Source: Gigaspora rosea
Taxonomy: Eukaryota > Glomeromycota > Glomeromycetes > Diversisporales > Gigasporaceae
Direction of reading: 5' to 3'
Length of the DNA stretch: 64,000 bases
Assembly: GCA_003550325.1 (NCBI GenBank)
Contig: QKWP01000049.1
Coordinates: 83,669 to 147,668 of the forward strand
The position numbers and the translations under genes are program-made. Shown piece by piece: positions 60,010-64,000 of the stretch (position 1 is the first letter of the stretch; every line of letters starts with the position of its first letter). The notes under the pieces are model-generated. The model searched no databases, was not told the origin of the DNA, and worked only from the letters and a program-made list of their open reading frames with translations.

Positions 60010-60833
60010 GAGAATATTTTAGAAACCAATCAGAAAAGAAACAGACAAACTTCCTAAATAAACAAAGAGAATTCTATAATAATGAAAAGAAGAAAAAAGA
60101 AAATAGATTCAAAAAGAATGAATTCGCAATAGTACCCCTCAGGAACATGAAATATTATAATTGCAGAAGAAAAGGACATCTTATGAGTGACTGTAGATCC
60201 AAGAAACAAGATAAAGGATATACAAAAGGAAAGAAATTCTCGAAAGAAAAATTCTCAAAGGATAAGAACAAAAGGAAATTCAACAAGAAAGGAAATGGGT
60301 ATACTGACAAAAGAGGAAGAAAATGGAAATCCAGAGAAGATTATAAAAAATGGAAAAAATCAAAGAAAAGAAAAGACTCATTCAAGCCTTTTAGAACTAA
60401 AGAAGAAAGATTCAAGAAATCATCATTTCGCCCAAAAGACTCATCAGGACAATATGAAAAGAAATATAAACCATTTAACAAAGAAAAATACAAGGATAAG
60501 AAAATGTGTTGTGACCACTGCAAAACGGATACACATTTTACTAATAGCTGTTATAAATACCGAAAAGACGTAGAAGAAGTAGAAGACCCAATGGTATTTA
60601 ACCTTGAAAAATCAAGAGAAAAAGAAGATTTTGATGAATATATTCGATTCACAAAATTTAAAGAACAGTACCACCTTGAAAATAAATACTCATCAAGTGA
60701 TGAAGAACCACAATCCTATCAAGAACCTGAACAATACGAATCATCAAGCGAATCAAGCGAATCTGATGAATATGAAAGTTATAACCTTGAAAAGAAAAGC
60801 TCAGAAGAATCAGAAAATGATTATTATTTCTAA
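59952..60833 (+). CDS. Nucleocapsid-like protein with CCHC knuckles
   Basis: Open frame from 59952; first ATG at 60147 (228 residues from there). Near the start is a zinc-knuckle relic (YYNCRRKGHLMSDC) whose first Cys is Tyr. Residues 122-135 form a proper CCHC knuckle (CDHCKTDTHFTNSC: C-x2-C-x4-H-x4-C). Between them is a very basic Lys/Arg-rich stretch fit for nucleic acid binding; the C-terminus (about 150-228) is acidic and Ser-rich. Frame -1 relative to the Gag-like protein, so expression as a Gag extension by frameshifting is likely, or a separate ATG start at 60147. Confidence 0.75.
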   Translation, partial: NHRYTGILYSTIKSVSGKVGEYFRNQSEKKQTNFLNKQREFYNNEKKKKENRFKKNEFAIVPLRNMKYYNCRRKGHLMSDCRSKKQDKGYTKGKKFSKEKFSKDKNKRKFNKKGNGYTDKRGRKWKSREDYKKWKKSKKRKDSFKPFRTKEERFKKSSFRPKDSSGQYEKKYKPFNKEKYKDKKMCCDHCKTDTHFTNSCYKYRKDVEEVEDPMVFNLEKSREKEDFDEYIRFTKFKEQYHLENKYSSSDEEPQSYQEPEQYESSSESSESDEYESYNLEKKSSEESENDYYF

Positions 60834-60841
60834 ACGGGAGC

Positions 60842-63010
60842 ATGCCCAATACTCATGAACAACTCCCTGAATTAAACAAAGGCTGTATTGGAGAGTATAA
60901 TAACAAACATTATAATATGTATAATTATCCATATCCATATTCATGTATCAAAGAACTAGAACTATTCACATTTAATAAAGAAAAATATTTTAACGAACCA
61001 AAATACTCTGCCTATCATAATTACGAAAAGTTATTCTTTCCTGAACAAACAAAAATCAATAAGCTCAAACAAAAAGAAGCAAAAGGATTTTACTTTATAG
61101 CACTCGTAAATGGCATAATAATGAAATTCAAACTAGATGAAGGATCAACTAATACGTCAATGGGAATAAATCATGCAAAAAGACTAGGATTAGAGAAAAT
61201 CATATCAAAACCAGCAATAGCAGAAGCAGTAGGAAATGAAATCAAAATAATAGGCAAAATAGTAGTCGATATCAAAATTAATGAATATTTAACAAGCAAT
61301 CTAAAAATAGACATCCTAAACACAGAATCAAAATATATCCTCCTTAGTAACAAACATCAATCACAAATAGGAATATCAAAAGATCAAAAGAACCATGCTA
61401 TCCTCATTAATAATGAACCTATATATAATCAAAGAGTTCTCATACACCAATACTACCAATTGAAGCAATCCAAAAACGGTTACAGCAATGCTCGGAGGCT
61501 ACTGCCAAACCTATCCGAAGTATACTCTGAGGATAAACCTAGCAGCAAGTTTCGAGTATCTGTGTTTCACCGACAACCTTTCCTTTCTCCTAAGGCTAGT
61601 AAGAAGTTTCGAAAACCCGCGGACGAAAGCAAAAGAAGTGAAGTAAAACAAGGCGCCCAACCAAGTAAAATTAACGAACTAAACAACCTAGCCAATCAGA
61701 AACTATCTAAAATTAAAAAGAATATTAACGTTGAGGCGCCATTGCTATTACATTCACGAAGTGAAGTAAAACAAGGCGCCCAACTAAATAAAAATATAAC
61801 AAATGAACCTAAGAAACCTAATATAAATAAGAATACAGAACCAAGAAAAGAAAACAAAAGTGAAGTAAAACAAAGAAGTAAAACAAGGCATACCAGCAAA
61901 AGAAGTAAAACAAATAAACGCCTAAGTCTAGTCCCAAAAGTAAAGAAAACAAGGCGTAGGCACATTTTACCTGATAAGAAAGTGCCTAACCAACGAGATA
62001 TTCCTAAAGAACCTAAAGAATTAAGCGAGATAACTCGCAAAGAACATGAAAAGAGAATCAAATATGACTTATTTACAATACAACATATTGATTCAAGTGC
62101 ACTCCAACTGTTTTATAAACAATGTGAAAGAAACAAAAGTCGCAAGAAACTAATTGGAATAACCTGTGATGGACTATGGAAAGACATAGTCGAAACAGTT
62201 ATACAAACAGGAAGTAATATAATACAAACATTTGTGCAGTATATACCTGCAAAAGGAGATTTTAAGGATAAATTTGAACAAAATCAAATAACATTGATAA
62301 GGGGCATACCAGATATTGAAAATGATATCAAGATAATAGAAGGCAATAATCAATCTCAATTGAAGCTAGTAATACATGCTACAATGGGATTAGATTTAAG
62401 TGGGAATACATATAATAAGCAAGGTAACCTAAACTGGAGAATAACCAGAATAATAGAAGAAGTGCAAAGAGCACATAGAATTGGAGCCAGGAACTACGTA
62501 CTTCATATTAGAACGGCTCAGAATAATAACAAAAGTGACGTAATACAGAACCTGCAGGAAATATTAAAACAAACAAAAAATACTGACGTCACAATATTAT
62601 TAGAAAACTCAGCAGCAAACAAATGCTATGGTGCTACAATAGAAGAACTAATAGAAATTAGATTCAAGGTTCACAAAGAAAATCGGTATAACAAAAACCT
62701 TGCAAATGGAAAAACGATAGATAGAGTTAAGTTGTGTTTTGATACACAACATTATTTTGTAGCAGGAGCAGGTAGAACAACAGAAGACTATAAAAAAGTT
62801 TTAGACAAGTATGGAAAAGATATCCAACTTTGCCACATAAACAATATAGTTTGCGCTAGAAAAATTAGAGACAAAAACGGCCGTACATACGAAATTAAAG
62901 AAACAATCTTTGGAAGTGGACACGATATCCACGAACACCTGCTAACGGGATTATTACCCCAAGAAATATTCAAAACATGGTACAACTATGTAAAGGAGCT
63001 GCAATACTAG
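60842..63010 (+). CDS. Aspartic-protease-like / endonuclease IV fusion protein
   Basis: 722 residues. About 82-175 resembles a retropepsin: LDEGSTNT (D99-E-G instead of D-T/S-G), then LGL, IIGKIVVDIKI and KYILLS. About 240-400 is a basic linker with SEVKQGAQ at 266 and 307 and SEVKQRSKT at 340. About 437-720 is an endonuclease IV (Nfo) TIM barrel: IGITCDGLWK at the start, and metal ligands H512, H555, E588 (ILLENSAA), D634 and H637 (CFDTQHYFVAGAG), H665 (LCHIN), D695 and H697 (HDIHEH). Known Nfo enzymes cut DNA at abasic sites with three Zn ions. The final Glu of the family's LETP motif is not in this frame; it is encoded at 63001-63018 in the -1 frame. The frame upstream is open to 60821, so -1 fusion to the nucleocapsid is possible. 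Confidence 0.85.
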   Translation: MPNTHEQLPELNKGCIGEYNNKHYNMYNYPYPYSCIKELELFTFNKEKYFNEPKYSAYHNYEKLFFPEQTKINKLKQKEAKGFYFIALVNGIIMKFKLDEGSTNTSMGINHAKRLGLEKIISKPAIAEAVGNEIKIIGKIVVDIKINEYLTSNLKIDILNTESKYILLSNKHQSQIGISKDQKNHAILINNEPIYNQRVLIHQYYQLKQSKNGYSNARRLLPNLSEVYSEDKPSSKFRVSVFHRQPFLSPKASKKFRKPADESKRSEVKQGAQPSKINELNNLANQKLSKIKKNINVEAPLLLHSRSEVKQGAQLNKNITNEPKKPNINKNTEPRKENKSEVKQRSKTRHTSKRSKTNKRLSLVPKVKKTRRRHILPDKKVPNQRDIPKEPKELSEITRKEHEKRIKYDLFTIQHIDSSALQLFYKQCERNKSRKKLIGITCDGLWKDIVETVIQTGSNIIQTFVQYIPAKGDFKDKFEQNQITLIRGIPDIENDIKIIEGNNQSQLKLVIHATMGLDLSGNTYNKQGNLNWRITRIIEEVQRAHRIGARNYVLHIRTAQNNNKSDVIQNLQEILKQTKNTDVTILLENSAANKCYGATIEELIEIRFKVHKENRYNKNLANGKTIDRVKLCFDTQHYFVAGAGRTTEDYKKVLDKYGKDIQLCHINNIVCARKIRDKNGRTYEIKETIFGSGHDIHEHLLTGLLPQEIFKTWYNYVKELQY

Positions 63011-63543
63011 AAACACCCAGAAAGAAAGACTGAGATAAACAAGAACAAATAAAGGAAGTACAAACGCTAAGATATTATGCTATGGACATACTATCATCAG
63101 ATAGAGAACTGGAAAAAGAACTGTCAGACAGAATAAAGAAATTAAACAAATGGGACCCAAGAAAAGGCCTACAATACAGTGACCTACCAATGGAAGTTAT
63201 AAATAATTACCAAGAAAACCCAATAGATCCGATGGATTATCTAATGAATTCAATGAAAAATCTAAGCCTAGAAAGAAAAGAAAGATATCAAAATCAACAA
63301 GAAGATGAAGCAAGAAAGAACATTCACAATAATTAAATAGGACAAATAACTCAGAAAATTAATGAAGTTAGAAACAAATATTCACCTCAAATTAAACCAT
63401 CTATATCCAAAAAGAAAAATAAATTACCGATATCGCCATCATTCTCAAACATATGGAATAAAACGAATAATGACCTAGAAGAAATCAAAAGAATACAAGA
63501 AAAAAGTGATTTAAAAGAACTCATAACAGACTTAGAAAGGTAA
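63011..63543 (+). CDS. Endonuclease IV C-terminus and following helical protein (stops)
   Basis: This frame (-1 to the fusion protein) is open upstream and reads AILETPRKKD at 63001-63030, the canonical Nfo C-terminal motif. After a TGA (63031-63033) it is open to an ATG at 63082 (MDILSSDRELEKELSDRIKK, 84 residues), a TAA at 63334, and open again to TAA at 63541-63543. It is charged, Lys/Glu-rich and helical, with no domain I recognise. The stops suggest decay of a longer polyprotein; alternatively the ATG at 63082 starts a separate small protein. Confidence 0.5.
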
Positions 63544-64000
63544 TGGAAGATATAGCAGACATAGAAACAAAATATCTAAAATTAACAAAAATGGATTGAA
63601 AAGATGTACATAAAAATTGGAAAATGATACAGGAAATACCCACACTACCAGAGGAAGTAAGGAACTATCCTGGAACTGAACGAGAAAAACTTTGGAATGC
63701 AATCTAATGGACTGACAGACAAAATGAAATAACACAAGAATCTATAAAAAGAGAAGTAAGAAGGAAAGAGATAGAATACCAAAAAAATGTAGAAAAGCAA
63801 TTAAATACAACACTGGACAAATATAGAAAAATGCAAGAATTTGAAAAACAGGCTATACAGCACCAGCTACTTCAAACATCAGTGACAAACCCAAATGCAG
63901 AAATTAGAAATCAAGCAGAAATAAAATATAATAAGTTTATGAGAGAAAGCCTGAAAAGCCCAAAAATAACACAGAAAACACCTATAAAAATAGAAACAGA
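63543..64000 (+). pseudogene. Helical Lys/Glu-rich protein, stops, runs off the window
   Basis: The ATG shares a base with the preceding TAA (TAATG, 63541-63545). TGA at 63597 and TAA at 63705 break the frame; otherwise it is open to the window edge. The sequence is coiled-coil-like (EYQKNVEKQLNTTLDKYRKM). No reverse transcriptase, RNase H or integrase motif yet, so those would have to lie beyond 64,000. Confidence 0.5.

Noticed and set aside
60187..60573. 128-codon frame in a second phase of the nucleocapsid gene
   Set aside because: Lys/Arg-rich shadow; the first phase contains the zinc knuckle.
61696..62061. 121-codon minus-strand hydrophobic frame
   Set aside because: Antisense shadow of the Lys-rich linker of the fusion protein.
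56772..64000. Endogenous giant DNA virus (which can carry endonuclease IV)
   Set aside because: Gag-like, CCHC and protease-like neighbours and overlapping frames do not fit; no DNA-virus core gene is seen. Still possible if the downstream sequence shows one.

Overview
The window is AT-rich, gene-poor eukaryotic DNA packed with nested transposons. The repeat types (hAT, MULE and SWIM-finger transposase remnants, tRNA-headed SINEs, poly(A) retro-insertions, dozens of TIR/foldback elements) and short GT-AG introns suggest a filamentous fungus. Arbuscular-mycorrhizal Glomeromycota (Rhizophagus type) is my best guess; no rRNA, true tRNA or intact host housekeeping gene is present to prove it.

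Layout. 1-15 kb: a TIR element with internal tandem repeats (490-2489), a tRNA-derived SINE (3774-4443), a TIR element carrying a poly(A) insertion (4653-6437), a decayed spliced gene on the minus strand (6690-8414), a SWIM-finger transposase remnant (9241-9809), a 541-bp palindrome (11699-12239) and smaller MITEs. 15.4-17.6 kb: a broken BED-finger hAT transposase. 20-28 kb: MITEs nested in MITEs and a second SINE family. 28.2-34.6 kb: a MULE transposase pseudogene on the minus strand, split by at least four datable insertions. 35-43 kb: a third SINE and several TIR elements. 43.9-49.4 kb: a composite element with the same termini as the one at 490-2489. 49-54.8 kb: a 2.46-kb segment present twice around a 608-bp assembly gap. 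54.7-55.5 kb: a palindrome and a hAT-type MITE.

56.8-64 kb (the right edge) is different: the plus strand turns A-rich and becomes densely coding. Four small single-pass membrane proteins and two helical proteins precede a Gag-like protein, a nucleocapsid-like protein with CCHC knuckles, and a 722-residue protein joining an aspartic-protease-like domain to an endonuclease IV (Nfo) TIM barrel. Two more helical reading frames follow and run off the window. Most neighbouring frames abut (TAA then ATG) or overlap by 1-16 nt, and nearly all frame changes are -1. The last metal-binding Glu of the endonuclease IV motif set lies in the -1 frame just past the stop. I read this as a decaying polycistronic retroelement or pararetrovirus-like element, with reverse transcriptase expected beyond 64,000; that part is inference. 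It is the most unusual thing here.

Many in-frame stops in the transposase and virus-like genes can be explained by C-to-T or G-to-A transitions, suggesting cytosine deamination or a RIP-like process. Single Ns and the long N run are flanked by direct repeats and look like unmerged assembly overlaps.
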